Below are positions 53,801-62,978 of a stretch of DNA of 64,000 nucleotides, one piece after another. The notes below the pieces were generated by a model. It was given only the letters and a program-made list of their open reading frames with translations, ran no database searches and was not told where the DNA came from. Position 1 is the stretch's first letter; every line of letters begins with the position of its first letter. The position numbers and the translations under genes are program-made. The stretch comes from Verrucomicrobiales bacterium (GTDB lineage Bacteria; Verrucomicrobiota; Verrucomicrobiia; Limisphaerales; J093): NCBI GenBank assembly GCA_015075445.1, contig JABTUJ010000029.1, positions 1 to 64,000 on the forward strand, read 5' to 3'.

Positions 53801-56800
53801 CCATCCTGGTCGACGGCGGCGCCGGTGAATGGGTGGATGGTGGGGGCGGCGGCGGCGGCCGGATCGCGCTCCAAACCAGCACGCTTTCCTTCACCGGCGA
53901 GTTGTTCGCGCGCGGCGGCGGCGGCCATCAACGAGGCGGGGCCGGCTCGGTCTATCGGCAAACGACCGGCCAACCCGGCGGCGAACTCGTGCTGGATAAC
54001 GGCGGAAACGCCGGCGCGCTCACCCCGCTGGAAGTGCCCCCGCAGACCCGCCTCATCCTCCGCGGCGGCTCCAGCTTCTACCCCGCTGGCACGCTGCAGG
54101 TGGTCAGTTTGGAACTCGAACCCGGCGCCTCCCTGACGCACCTCACGGGCCAACCAGCCCTCACCGTGCACGTCGACCAAGACCTCCGCGTCGCCGCCGG
54201 GGCCGCGCTCGTCGCCGATGGCAAAGGTTACCCGCTCGGGGACGATCCCGGACCGGGCGCCGGCGTCAATGGACCGGTCTGCGGTGGCGGCGGCGCGCAC
54301 GGCGGAAACGGCGGAGTCGCGTGGCCAGGGGATGTGCTCGGCGGACAAGCGTACGGGTCCGTGCTTGAACCCACAGCCCTCGGCTCGAGCGGCGGCGGAA
54401 GCAGTGCGTCGCCCACCCGCCAACGAAGCCCGGGCGGCGGCGCCGTGCGCGTGGTCGTCGGTGGCAAGTTCACCCTGGAAGGCTCGTTGACCGCCAACGG
54501 TAGCAGCGCTTCCTATGACAACCAGGGCGGGGCCGCCGGCGGCAGCATCTGGGTGACGGCCAACCAACTCGCCGGCGAAGGCACCATCGCCGCCAACGGT
54601 GGCACGGGTGAATGGGTCGATGGCGGCAGCGGCGGCGGCGGCCGGATCGCCCTCTATCTCACGGAAAACCACTTCAAGGGAACAGTTACCGCCCGCGGCG
54701 GTGCCCCCGGACGTCAGGCCGGCGGCGCCGGCACGATCTACACCCGACTGGCGGCGGACCCCAGCGGGACCGTGCTCGTCGAGAACGGCGACCGCTGGGG
54801 CGCCCTGACCCCGTTGTGGACGCCCGAGGCCTTTGACCTCCGCCTCGCCGCGCGCGCCCAGGCGCACGGGGCCGTCCCCCTCCTCCTGCGCTCGCTCGAG
54901 GTGGCCACCAACGCCGTCCTGACCCACCTCAAAGGCGATGGCGGCGTCAACGCCGTCGTCCTCGGCGACATGTCCGTGGCCGGGCATGTCAGTGCCGATG
55001 GCCTCGGTTACCCCGTTGGGACCGATCCCGGCCCCGGTGTGGGGGGTTCCGGTTCCTGGGCCGGTGGCGGTGCCGGCCACGGCGGCGACGGACATAGCAG
55101 CCTCAGCGGTGCGCCCGGCGGTCTGGCTTATGGTTCGGCCCTCGAACCCACCACCCCCGGCAGCCAGGGCGGCGCCGGCAACACGGGCCCGGGCACCGAC
55201 GGCGGCGGCGTGATCCGCCTCATCGTCGGCGGAACCCTCACCGTCAATGGCCGCCTCTCCGCCAATGCCCTGGGATCCCCCCGCGACAACGCCGGCGGCG
55301 GCGCCGGCGGCAGCATCCTGATCAACGCGCGTCGGTTCGCCGGGGCGGGCGAGATCCGCGCCCAAGGCGGTCCCGGTGAGTGGGTGGATGGTGGCAGCGG
55401 CGCCGGCGGACGCATCGCCGTGTACCGCGAAAGCACGACGTTCAGCGGCGTGATCTCGGTCGATGGCGCCGGTGGCGCACGACCCGGCCAGCGCGGCAGC
55501 CTCCACGAAAGCGCCACCTCAACCCTGGTCTGGCTCGCGCCCGGCGAACCCTGGCTCTTCGGACAGGTGCCGCTCGAGGTGGCCCTCTTTGTCCCCGGCA
55601 CCGGTCCCTTCACCACCGCGTTCAGCGCCTGGCACGCCGGCGCCGCCACCCCCATCGCCACGGTCCCGGCGAACCTGACGGCGGGGACCCTTTGGGACAC
55701 CTTCGACCTCCCCGACGGTGCGTACGAACTGCGGGCCGTCGTCCGTGACCCTGCCGGCACCGCCGTCGCCGAGGGCCGGCGCGCCGTGGCCGTGAACAAC
55801 CATGTGACCTGGCACAATGGTCCCTTGACGACCTCCGAATCCTGGGCCGCCGGCCGCGTCCACGTCGTTCGTCGCGAACTCACGATCCAGAACGGTCAGA
55901 CCCTGACGCTCGAACCGGGCGCCATTGTGAAGTTCCTGCCCGGCGCCCGCCTCAACCTGCAGGGCGGTGGCACCCTCCTCGCGCTGGGAACCGCCAGTCA
56001 GCCCATCCACCTCACCTCGTTCCGCGACGACACCGTGGGCGGCGACACCAATCTGGACGGGGACGCCTCCAGAGCCACCCCCGGTGCCTGGCGCCTCGCT
56101 GTCAACGCCAGCGCCACCCTCCAGGCCAACGACCAAACCCACTTCCGCTACCTCAGCCGGACCTTTGGCGGCGCCCTCGCCGGCAGCGAGACCTGGACCT
56201 CCGACAGCCTGCGCGAGATCACCGAGAACGTCACCGTCCCCAGCGGCGCCACCTTGACCCTCGAAGCGGGCGCCATCGTCAAGTTCCATCCCGGCACCGG
56301 CCTCAACGTCCTGCCCGGCGGCAGACTCCTCACGCGCGGCACCGCCGTTCAACCGGTCGTCTTCACGTCCTTCCGCGACGACGCCTGGGGCGGCGACACC
56401 AACGAGGACGGTACCCAGACCGCGCCCGCCGCCGGCGACTGGCGCAGCCTCCGTCTCGAAGACGGCGCCGAAGGCGATCTCACCCACACGCGCGTGCTCT
56501 TCGGCGGCAACTCCGTCGGCAACCCCTGGGGCGCTGGCGGCGCCCTCGAAACGCTCGGCGGACCCTTCGTCGTGCGGAACTGCATCATCGCCGACGCCCT
56601 CAAAGACGGCGCCTTCTGCTACGGCACGACGCGCTTCGAGAACTGCCTCGTGCTCCGCTGCGACCGCGGCCTCACCGCCGTGGGCGAAATGACCGTCCTC
56701 AACTGCACGCTCGACGCGAACAAGATCGGGCTCCTCGAACACGTCGGCCATCTCATCGTCCGTAACACCATCGTCTCCCACAGCCTGATGGCCGGCATCG

Positions 56801-59800
56801 AACATGACCTCGGCGGCTTCACCCCCACCGTCACCCAGTGCAATGTGTGGAACCCCGACGCCACCCGCGGCAACTACAGCGGGATGGCCGACCGGACCGG
56901 CCTCGACGGCAACCTCTCCGCCGCGCCCCGCTACAAGGACGCCGAGGCCGACAACTACCGTCTCCACTTCGCCTCGCCCGGCATCGATGCCGCCGACGGC
57001 ACCCGCGCGCCCGCCACCGACTTCGCCGGCCAGGCGCGCTACGATGACCCGCGCACCGGCAACACCGGTGTCCCCGCCGCGAACGGCGCCATGCCGGACA
57101 TGGGCGCCTTCGAGTTCGTTGAGACCGCCCCTTCCAACGTCGACCTGGTTGTGTTGGGAGTGTCCGGCCCCGGCCAGCTCACCGCCGGCAGCGTCGTCCA
57201 CGTCGAGTGGACCATCGCCAACCGCGGGGCCGAGGCCTTCACCGGGCCGTGGCATGACGCACTCTTCCTGCGTCACGCCCTCACCGGCCAACGTTTGAAC
57301 GTCAGCGAGGTGCTTGTCGGTCGCGGGGTGACGCTGGCACCCGGGCAAAGCCAGCTCGTCAGCGCGGACGTCCGCGGCCCGGGCGGCGTCACTGGCTACT
57401 ACGCCTGGCTGGTAACCGCCAACAGCCGCGGTGACATCTTCGAGGGCGCCAACGCCGCCAACAACGAACACGCCGCCGGGATCGCCTCGTCCCTGACCGT
57501 GCCGGTGATCCCGCTGGACGGGACACCCCTTGCCGGCACCTTCGCCACGCAGGAGGAACCGCACTGGTTCCAATGCCTGGCGCCCGTGGGCAAGGGTGTT
57601 CGGTTCGAACTCGATCTCCTCGCGACCCAGGGCGTCACGGAAGTCTACGTCGGCCGCGGGTTCATGCCCACGCCCGAGAACTACAGCGCGCGCCAGCGCG
57701 AGTGGAGCGCCGCCGACACGAGTGCCGTCGTCACCGGCGAGGAGCAGACCACAGCGACCGATGGCACGAACGTTTTCTACGTACTCGCGATCGGCCGCGT
57801 CCTGCCCACCACCCCACAAGCCTTCCACCTGGGGGCCGTCAGCGCGTCCTTCAGCCTCGAATCCGCCTGGCCGCCGACGGTGGGCAACGCCGGCCTCGTG
57901 ACCCTCGACATTCGCGGCGCGGCCCTCACCACCAACACCACGTTCGCCGTGCGCGCCGGGGGCGTGCACCGCGTCGCCCTCCGGCAGAGCGTGCGGGAAA
58001 GCGGACGTGTGTTTGCCACCTTCGACCTCGCCGGCCTGCCCCCGGGCCAGGCCGATCTCGTGGCCGAGGCCGCTGGCTTGCAGGTGGCCCTGGCGGACGC
58101 CGTCCAGGTCGTCGACGGCGGCACCCCCGACTTCTACCTCAGCCTCAGCGGACCGGGCACCACGCGCGCCGGGCGGTTCATGAGCTGGTTTGTCACCTAC
58201 GGGAATCGGGGCCTCGTGGACCTGAAGCTCCCGCTGCTCAAGTTCAGCGCGCCCGGGGCAAGCGAGATCCAGCTCTACGACAGCACGCTCAACTGGGCGG
58301 ACACGTTCACGTTCTGGGGCCTGAACCCGGAGGCTTTGCTGCCCACGCTGGGACCCGGACAGGAGGTGACGTTTGAGGTTCGCGTGAAAACCATGAACAG
58401 CGGCAGCATCAGCGTAAACATGATGACCGGCGAGCAGTTCGCCGCCAACTCCACCCTCTTCAACTGGTCCACACTCCCGCCCGCGGCCGGAGCCGATCCC
58501 GCGGCCTGGGCCAGCCTGGTGGGGACCCTTGACGCGCGGCTCGGCATCACGCTGGGCGAGTACCAGGCCCTGCTCGAAACCGACCTGGCCGCCCTGGCCG
58601 CCAGCGAACTGCGCTTCAGCTACCTCGCCAACATCGACGGTCAGTGGCTCTTCGGCGACGAACCCGACGGCGTCTCCACCGAGCGCCCGTTGAACCCCGT
58701 CCCCGAGAACTACCAGGAACCGGCCGCCAGCCCGGGCCTGCACGGTGGACCCGCCACACCGCCGGCCGATGGCATCCGCAAGACCTGGTGGCTCGTCATC
58801 TCCGTCGAGGACTACTCGGTCATGGACGCCAATGACCCCGTTTATACGTGGAAGAACCTCCCCGGGACCTACAAGGACGCCCTCGATCTCTACGATTACG
58901 CCAAGAATGAACTGCGGACGCCGGATGACCAGTATCTCCTGGCTCACGATACGCCCGGGGACGGCAAGAAAGTGCTTCGGTCCACCATGTTGAATGGCAT
59001 CCGTGGCTTGAAAGGCAAGGTGGACGCCGACGACAACCTGGTGGTCGTCTTCAGCGGCCACGGCGGTCTCAAGGAAACGAGCGGCGCGCCCTACCTCGCT
59101 TTCAACGGCGATTTCCTCTCCCCGGTGGCCTTCACCCAGGCCATCGATGAAGTGGGCGCCGGCACCACCTACTTCATCAACGATTCCTGCCACTCCGAGG
59201 CCTTCAACGAGAAGGTGACTCCCGCCCACACCACCTTCGTCGGCTTCGCCGGAACCCAGAAGCACAAGATCTCACACGACACCGCCAGCGGCGGCGAGTT
59301 GATCAAGAACCTCAAAGGCCAGCTCCGCAAATGCCGCAGCCTCGGCCGCTCCATGGAAATCACCACCGACCTCGTGACCGCCAAGTACGCCACGAAGCCG
59401 GAGGAGCGCCGTCGGCAGCAGCCCGTGCTCACCAACGCCACCGGCGCCAGCCTCGACGGCAAGCCCTGGAACGATCCCTCCGGATTCCAGCAACGGCTCC
59501 GGAACACCTTCCGCAGCCCGCCCTTCCCCGGCCTGTTCGGACCGGCCCCCTTCACCATCGTCGGCAGCGTCGATCCCAACGACAAGTACACGCTCGCCGG
59601 CGCCGGCCCCGAACACTGGGTCAACGCCGACCAGCTCCTGCCCTACGAAGTGCTCTTCGAAAACCTGCCCACCGCCGCAGCCCCCGCCCAGGAGGTGCTG
59701 GTCACCGATGATCTCGACGCGAACCTCGACTGGTCCACGTTCGAGCTGAAAGCCATCGCCTTCAACGACGCCCGCCTCACCGTGCCCCCCGGCCGGCAGC

Positions 59801-60819
59801 GGTTCTATGGCACCGCCCACGTCGGCTCGGACCCGAACGAGGTCAGCGTCGACGTCAGCTTCGACTCGACCACCGGGCGCATCACCTGGCTGCTGCGTTC
59901 CCGAGACGCCGCCACCGGCGACCTGCCCGAGGATCCCTTCGCGGGCTTCCTGCCCCCGAACGACGCGGCGCATCGCGGCGAAGGCTCGCTCACTTACACC
60001 ATCCGCCCGAAGCTCGACCTCACGGATGGCACCCGGATCCGGAACCAGGCCACGATCATCTTTGATCCCACCTACGGCGCCAATCCACCCATCCTGACCC
60101 CCGTGGTCACCAACACCATCGATTCCCTCGCCCCCACCAGCCGGTTGCTGCCGCTGCCCGCCGAGATCAACGGCAGCGTTACGGCGGAATGGGAAGGCCT
60201 CGATGCCCCCGGCGGCTCGGGCATCGTCTCCTACGATGTCTACGTCGCGCGGGACGCCGGCCCCTACCAGCTCTGGCAGGTCGCCACGCCGGACCGGTCC
60301 GCCACCTTCACGGGCGAGCCCGGCGCCACCTACCGCTTCTACTCGGTCGCCCGCGACGCCGCTGGCAACGTGGAAGCCGCACCCCTCGAAGCCGACGCCG
60401 TCACCACGGTCCTCGGCGGACTCACCTACGCATCCTGGGCCGCCGCTCAAGGCCTCCCGCCCCACGCCAGCGGCCCCACCGACGATCCCGATCAGGACGG
60501 CCTCGACAACTTCACCGAGTACGCCCTCGCCTGCAGCCCGCTCCACCCGGACCGCCTCACCGGCCTGCCGAAACCGGCCGTCGTTCAGGTCGGGGCCTCC
60601 CGCTATCTCGCGCTCACCTACCGCCGCCCGAAGACCGAGCCCAGCGACGTTCAGTACCGCGTCACCGCCTCGGACACCGTCCGGCCGTGGACCGGCGCCA
60701 CCACCACCCCAGTCGGCTCACCCGTCGACCGGGGCATGTTTGTGGAAGTCACCGTCCGCAGCACCACACCCATGAACAGCGGCGCCCGCGGATTCCTGCG
60801 CCTCGAACTCACCCGGTAA
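50836..60819 (+). CDS. Giant secreted caspase-like (C14) repeat protein
   Basis: A 3,327-residue secreted protein. After a signal peptide (LSLSLGLWLALLGPRAHA) come six Gly-rich beta modules of 257 residues each (about 40-1560), recognisable by GRGYP(I/V)GDDPGPGAG and GGGAGGSIWLT. Then: a beta-helix/dockerin-type region (TLEPGAIVKFLPGARLNLQG), a CARDB-like domain (about 2100, VDLVVLGVSGPG), and a caspase-type peptidase (about 2650-2830) with catalytic His in VVFSGHGGLKE and Cys in FINDSCHSEAF. C-terminal: conserved repeat domain (VGSVDPNDKYT), fibronectin III and a tail with DPDQDGLDNFTEYAL, calcium-binding-like. Probably a surface or matrix protein whose peptidase may process itself or others. 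Confidence 0.9.
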   Translation: MKTRNALSLSLGLWLALLGPRAHAAVTITTDRTVGAGDTSLENQAVVVDRATLTLAGPHTFTSLELRNGATLTHPTGTTGLVLTVTGNVTIASDAAISVDGRGYPFAGNGGPGAGVRGDWSGSGAGHGGLGGGSATGSAGGSHYGSILQPAGLGSQGGSGSGGDGAAGGGAIRLQVGGTLDVQGRLSANGLSAAPDNAGGGSGGSIWITTATLAGTGPIQANGGHGEWVDGGGGAGGRIALYYTQSQFTGPVTALGGSGSRRAGAGTVYKKRAGEAVGELTVANGDNWGNSTPISTPEAFRLTIANRAVCYPETPLTVTRLTIPGEAVLTHLTGQSNVTLHVTGDATLGTGAQLTADGRGYPVGDDPGPGAGNRVDWSGSGGGHGGLGGSSRSGAAGGQHYGSLLEPTTLGSQGGHANGGQGTAGGGVVRLVVDGTLTLNGRLSAEGAGSPPDNAGGGAGGSIWLTVGTLSGNGVISANGGPGEWVDGGGGSGGRVAIYYAANTYAGTLTATGGSGYQRGGAGTIYTRAASETRGHLLVDNGGTWGNYTPLQTPQTLRATLTGRAYLYPEGSLTFTELELPGEAVLTHLAGQSNLNLHVTGNLRIGASSAISVEGRGYPIGDDRGPGAGTRADWSGSGASHGGLGGWSRTSAGPTTHYGSMLEPTLLGSQGGSANGGPGTAGGGAIRLTVAGTLTVEGSLNANGASAPPDNAGGGAGGSIWLTVGTLAGNGAINANGGPGEWVDGGGGGGGRIAVYYGRNEFTGAITAYGGGGNQRGGAGTLYTRAQGSAYGQLLVHNGGAWGNYTPLTSPEPFQLILAEMAYVYPVEPLTVRDLEVRANATLTHLTGQDRCEVTVLNNATVAEGGHVSADGRGYPIGADLGPGAGSQRDCCGSGGAHGGAGGRSASGAAGGTPYGSLTGPLEPGSAGGAGPGGPGGAGGGVLRLNVGNTLTLDGRMTANGLNGRPDNAGGGAGGSIYLTAKTLAGKGAILVDGGAGEWVDGGGGGGGRIALQTSTLSFTGELFARGGGGHQRGGAGSVYRQTTGQPGGELVLDNGGNAGALTPLEVPPQTRLILRGGSSFYPAGTLQVVSLELEPGASLTHLTGQPALTVHVDQDLRVAAGAALVADGKGYPLGDDPGPGAGVNGPVCGGGGAHGGNGGVAWPGDVLGGQAYGSVLEPTALGSSGGGSSASPTRQRSPGGGAVRVVVGGKFTLEGSLTANGSSASYDNQGGAAGGSIWVTANQLAGEGTIAANGGTGEWVDGGSGGGGRIALYLTENHFKGTVTARGGAPGRQAGGAGTIYTRLAADPSGTVLVENGDRWGALTPLWTPEAFDLRLAARAQAHGAVPLLLRSLEVATNAVLTHLKGDGGVNAVVLGDMSVAGHVSADGLGYPVGTDPGPGVGGSGSWAGGGAGHGGDGHSSLSGAPGGLAYGSALEPTTPGSQGGAGNTGPGTDGGGVIRLIVGGTLTVNGRLSANALGSPRDNAGGGAGGSILINARRFAGAGEIRAQGGPGEWVDGGSGAGGRIAVYRESTTFSGVISVDGAGGARPGQRGSLHESATSTLVWLAPGEPWLFGQVPLEVALFVPGTGPFTTAFSAWHAGAATPIATVPANLTAGTLWDTFDLPDGAYELRAVVRDPAGTAVAEGRRAVAVNNHVTWHNGPLTTSESWAAGRVHVVRRELTIQNGQTLTLEPGAIVKFLPGARLNLQGGGTLLALGTASQPIHLTSFRDDTVGGDTNLDGDASRATPGAWRLAVNASATLQANDQTHFRYLSRTFGGALAGSETWTSDSLREITENVTVPSGATLTLEAGAIVKFHPGTGLNVLPGGRLLTRGTAVQPVVFTSFRDDAWGGDTNEDGTQTAPAAGDWRSLRLEDGAEGDLTHTRVLFGGNSVGNPWGAGGALETLGGPFVVRNCIIADALKDGAFCYGTTRFENCLVLRCDRGLTAVGEMTVLNCTLDANKIGLLEHVGHLIVRNTIVSHSLMAGIEHDLGGFTPTVTQCNVWNPDATRGNYSGMADRTGLDGNLSAAPRYKDAEADNYRLHFASPGIDAADGTRAPATDFAGQARYDDPRTGNTGVPAANGAMPDMGAFEFVETAPSNVDLVVLGVSGPGQLTAGSVVHVEWTIANRGAEAFTGPWHDALFLRHALTGQRLNVSEVLVGRGVTLAPGQSQLVSADVRGPGGVTGYYAWLVTANSRGDIFEGANAANNEHAAGIASSLTVPVIPLDGTPLAGTFATQEEPHWFQCLAPVGKGVRFELDLLATQGVTEVYVGRGFMPTPENYSARQREWSAADTSAVVTGEEQTTATDGTNVFYVLAIGRVLPTTPQAFHLGAVSASFSLESAWPPTVGNAGLVTLDIRGAALTTNTTFAVRAGGVHRVALRQSVRESGRVFATFDLAGLPPGQADLVAEAAGLQVALADAVQVVDGGTPDFYLSLSGPGTTRAGRFMSWFVTYGNRGLVDLKLPLLKFSAPGASEIQLYDSTLNWADTFTFWGLNPEALLPTLGPGQEVTFEVRVKTMNSGSISVNMMTGEQFAANSTLFNWSTLPPAAGADPAAWASLVGTLDARLGITLGEYQALLETDLAALAASELRFSYLANIDGQWLFGDEPDGVSTERPLNPVPENYQEPAASPGLHGGPATPPADGIRKTWWLVISVEDYSVMDANDPVYTWKNLPGTYKDALDLYDYAKNELRTPDDQYLLAHDTPGDGKKVLRSTMLNGIRGLKGKVDADDNLVVVFSGHGGLKETSGAPYLAFNGDFLSPVAFTQAIDEVGAGTTYFINDSCHSEAFNEKVTPAHTTFVGFAGTQKHKISHDTASGGELIKNLKGQLRKCRSLGRSMEITTDLVTAKYATKPEERRRQQPVLTNATGASLDGKPWNDPSGFQQRLRNTFRSPPFPGLFGPAPFTIVGSVDPNDKYTLAGAGPEHWVNADQLLPYEVLFENLPTAAAPAQEVLVTDDLDANLDWSTFELKAIAFNDARLTVPPGRQRFYGTAHVGSDPNEVSVDVSFDSTTGRITWLLRSRDAATGDLPEDPFAGFLPPNDAAHRGEGSLTYTIRPKLDLTDGTRIRNQATIIFDPTYGANPPILTPVVTNTIDSLAPTSRLLPLPAEINGSVTAEWEGLDAPGGSGIVSYDVYVARDAGPYQLWQVATPDRSATFTGEPGATYRFYSVARDAAGNVEAAPLEADAVTTVLGGLTYASWAAAQGLPPHASGPTDDPDQDGLDNFTEYALACSPLHPDRLTGLPKPAVVQVGASRYLALTYRRPKTEPSDVQYRVTASDTVRPWTGATTTPVGSPVDRGMFVEVTVRSTTPMNSGARGFLRLELTR
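50950..55510 (+). repeat. Six-fold 771-bp internal repeat of the giant gene
   Basis: The Gly codon of each GRGYP motif falls at 51136, 51907, 52678, 53449, 54220 and 55000: four exact 771-bp steps and one of 780. The units stay in frame (257 codons) and are diverged at the nucleotide level, so they are ancient in-frame duplications rather than recent copies. Confidence 0.9.
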
Positions 60820-60859
60820 CCAGCAGCAACTGAAGTCTGGACGCACCCCCTGTAGGCCG

Positions 60860-61075
60860 GGTGCCCTCACCCGGCGATCTACGACCGGTGCCCTCACCCG
60901 GCGATCTACGACCGGTGCCCTCACCCGGCGATCTACGACCGGTGCCCTCACCCGGCGATCTACGACCGGTGCCCTCACCCGGCGATCTACGACCGGTGCC
61001 CTCACCCGGCGATCTACGACCGGTGCCCTCACCCGGCGATCTACGACCGGTGCCCTCACCCGGCGATCCACGTCG
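60860..61075. repeat. 27-bp minisatellite, eight copies
   Basis: Eight head-to-tail copies of GGTGCCCTCACCCGGCGATC plus TACGACC, nearly identical except the last. Each unit contains the palindrome-like GCCGGGTGCCCTCACCCGGC found at the left junction, so a hairpin-forming seed was probably amplified. It is a tandem repeat with no spacers, not a CRISPR. It lies between the giant gene and a Uma2 gene. Confidence 0.95.
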
Positions 61076-61146
61076 GGCGGAAGGGCAGACCGCCGTTCGC
61101 CCGGGAAGCCGTTGCGCGGAGTGGGTTCCGACGCTAGGCTGCGGCC

Positions 61147-61692
61147 ATGGCGACGCTGAGCATCACGCTGCCAGCCCAACCGGTGCAGACCGCCTTCAAC
61201 CTGCGCCGTTGGGAGGAGTTGCTCGCGAATCCCGAACTGGCCCGGATCGAGGGCCGGATCGAGACGGACCGGCACGGCCACATTCTCATGAGTCCTCCCC
61301 CCGCCCCGCGTCACGGCAGCCGCCAGGCCCGCATCGCCGGTCTCCTGCTGCAACTGCTGCCGCAAGGGACAGTCTTAACCGAGTGCCCGGTCTCCACCGC
61401 CGACGGGGTCAAGGCGGCGGACGTGGCCTGGGCTTCGAAGGCCGCCCTCCGCGGTTTGGGCAACCGTGCCTGTTTTCCGCGGGCGCCCGAGCTCTGCGTG
61501 GAAATCCTGTCTCCCGGCGACACCGACGCGGCAATGCAGGAGAAGGTGGCGCTCTATTTCGATGCCGGGGCGGTCGAGGTCTGGCTGTGCGACTTGACGG
61601 GCGAGATGCGATTCCTGGCAGCCGCCAGTGGCCAACCGCTCGAACGGTCGCGCCTTTGCCCCGCCTTCCCGCAGCAGGTCGAACCGCACTGA
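61147..61692 (+). CDS. Uma2-family PD-(D/E)XK-like protein
   Basis: A 181-residue Uma2/DUF820 protein. Core: GVKAADVAWAS (Asp), ELCVEILSPGDT (Glu) and MQEKVALYFDAGAVEVWLCD, which keeps the Lys two positions before ALY that the copy at 14733 lacks. The fold is that of restriction-like endonucleases, but activity is unproven in this family. It starts with ATG at 61147, 71 bp after the 27-bp minisatellite, and stands alone. Confidence 0.85.
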   Translation: MATLSITLPAQPVQTAFNLRRWEELLANPELARIEGRIETDRHGHILMSPPPAPRHGSRQARIAGLLLQLLPQGTVLTECPVSTADGVKAADVAWASKAALRGLGNRACFPRAPELCVEILSPGDTDAAMQEKVALYFDAGAVEVWLCDLTGEMRFLAAASGQPLERSRLCPAFPQQVEPH

Positions 61693-61817
61693 GCCGGGGC
61701 AATCCCCCTCGGTTCGATGGTAACCGTGCACCTGCTGGCTGAACCCTCGCCGCGCCCGAAACCGCGGATTGAGATTCCCCGCCGCCCTTCTATCTTACTG
61801 CCAGAAACTCAACCCGC

Positions 61818-62846
61818 ATGGCCATGAACCCAACTCCTCCTCCCACACCCGGAGAAACCGCCGCCCCGCCCTCCGCCACCCCGCCCCCCTTCCCGCCGCA
61901 GATCATTCTCGTGCCGCTCGACTTCTCGGCGCGCGCGCGCAAGGCCCTGCGGTATGCCGGGGCATTCGCCCGCCAGTTCGGCTCCCGGCTGCAACTGCTC
62001 CACGTCACCGAACCGCTCGCCTATCCCACGGATCTGGGCTACGCACCGGTGGTCTCCGGGGAACTCGAGACCGAACTCCAGGAAGGCAGCCGCGAACGCC
62101 TGGTGGCCACCGTCGAGGATGTGCGCCGCACCGGCATCCCGGTCGAGGGCTGCCTCCGCGTCGGTCGGCCCCACACCGAGATCGCCGCCGCCGCCTGGGA
62201 GCTCAAGGCCGATCTGGTCGTGGTCACCACCCACGGTTTCACCGGCCTCAAGCACGTCCTCCTGGGCAGTGTGGCCGAGCGCGTGGTCCGCCATGCCCCC
62301 TGCCCCGTCCTGGTCGTCCGCGAGCAGCAACGCGAGTTTGTGCCACCCCCTGAACCCGCCGCCGGTGCCGAAGCCCCGCTGGCCGCGGAGGAACCGCTTC
62401 GCCTCGAACGTTTGCTCGTCCCGGTGGACTTCTCCGCGCCTGCCGGCGCGGCACTCGGTTACGCGGGACATTTGGCACGGCAGTTCCAGGCGCGGCTGCT
62501 GCTGGTCCACGTCACCGAACTCCCCTACCTCGACGCCCACCTGGCCGACGTCGACACCCGCGCCTTCGAGGAGAGCACCCGTCTGTCCAGCACCGAACAA
62601 CTCGACCGCCTGGTGGCCGCACAGCGCGAGGCCGGCCTGACGGTCGAAGGCCGTTTGCTCACGGGCGCGGCCTGGCAGGAAACCGTCCGCGTCGCGCAGG
62701 AAGACCAGACGCAGTTGATCGTCGCCGGCACCCACGGCTACACCGGGCTCAAACACGCCCTCCTCGGCAGCACCGCCGAACGCATCGTGCGCCACGCCCC
62801 GTGCCCCGTCCTCGTCGTCCGGGCCCGCCACGCCCCGGAACCATGA
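61818..62846 (+). CDS. Tandem-domain universal stress protein
   Basis: A 342-residue protein with two UspA domains (about 30-175 and 195-340). Each has the ATP-binding signature GxxGx9GS: HGFTGLKHVLLGSVAERVVR in the first, HGYTGLKHALLGSTAERIVR in the second, and starts with an (I/L)LVP(L/V)DFSA strand. A Pro-rich N-terminal ~25 residues precede them. Tandem UspA proteins bind ATP/ADP and act in stress survival. ATG at 61818; a microsatellite begins right after its stop. Confidence 0.93.
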   Translation: MAMNPTPPPTPGETAAPPSATPPPFPPQIILVPLDFSARARKALRYAGAFARQFGSRLQLLHVTEPLAYPTDLGYAPVVSGELETELQEGSRERLVATVEDVRRTGIPVEGCLRVGRPHTEIAAAAWELKADLVVVTTHGFTGLKHVLLGSVAERVVRHAPCPVLVVREQQREFVPPPEPAAGAEAPLAAEEPLRLERLLVPVDFSAPAGAALGYAGHLARQFQARLLLVHVTELPYLDAHLADVDTRAFEESTRLSSTEQLDRLVAAQREAGLTVEGRLLTGAAWQETVRVAQEDQTQLIVAGTHGYTGLKHALLGSTAERIVRHAPCPVLVVRARHAPEP

Positions 62847-62847
62847 C

Positions 62848-62965
62848 CTTCGCCCTTCGAACTTCGCCCTTCGCCCTTCGCCCTTCGCCCTTCGCCCTTC
62901 GAACTTCGCCCTTCGCCCTTCGCCCTTCGAACTTCGCCCCTCCCCTTCGCCCTTCGCCCTCCCCT
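62848..62965. repeat. Heptanucleotide microsatellite, opposite orientation
   Basis: CCCTTCG repeats with CGAACTT interruptions, the reverse complement of the repeat at 16046-16270. It fills the 132-bp gap between the stress protein and the convergent REC-Hpt gene. Two copies of the same composite pattern (7-mer plus GAAGTTCGAAG) at distant sites suggest spread of a repeat family rather than local slippage alone. Confidence 0.9.
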
Positions 62966-62978
62966 CCGCCAGCGTCGC

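Noticed and set aside
55519..59265. 1,248-codon minus-strand open frame inside the giant gene
   Set aside because: Antisense shadow; the plus strand carries recognisable caspase and CARDB motifs over the same bases.
60860..61075. CRISPR-like array
   Set aside because: Units are contiguous 27-mers with no unique spacers; it is a minisatellite.
61823..62831. Minus-strand frame opposite the universal stress protein
   Set aside because: Shadow of a gene with two clear UspA signatures.
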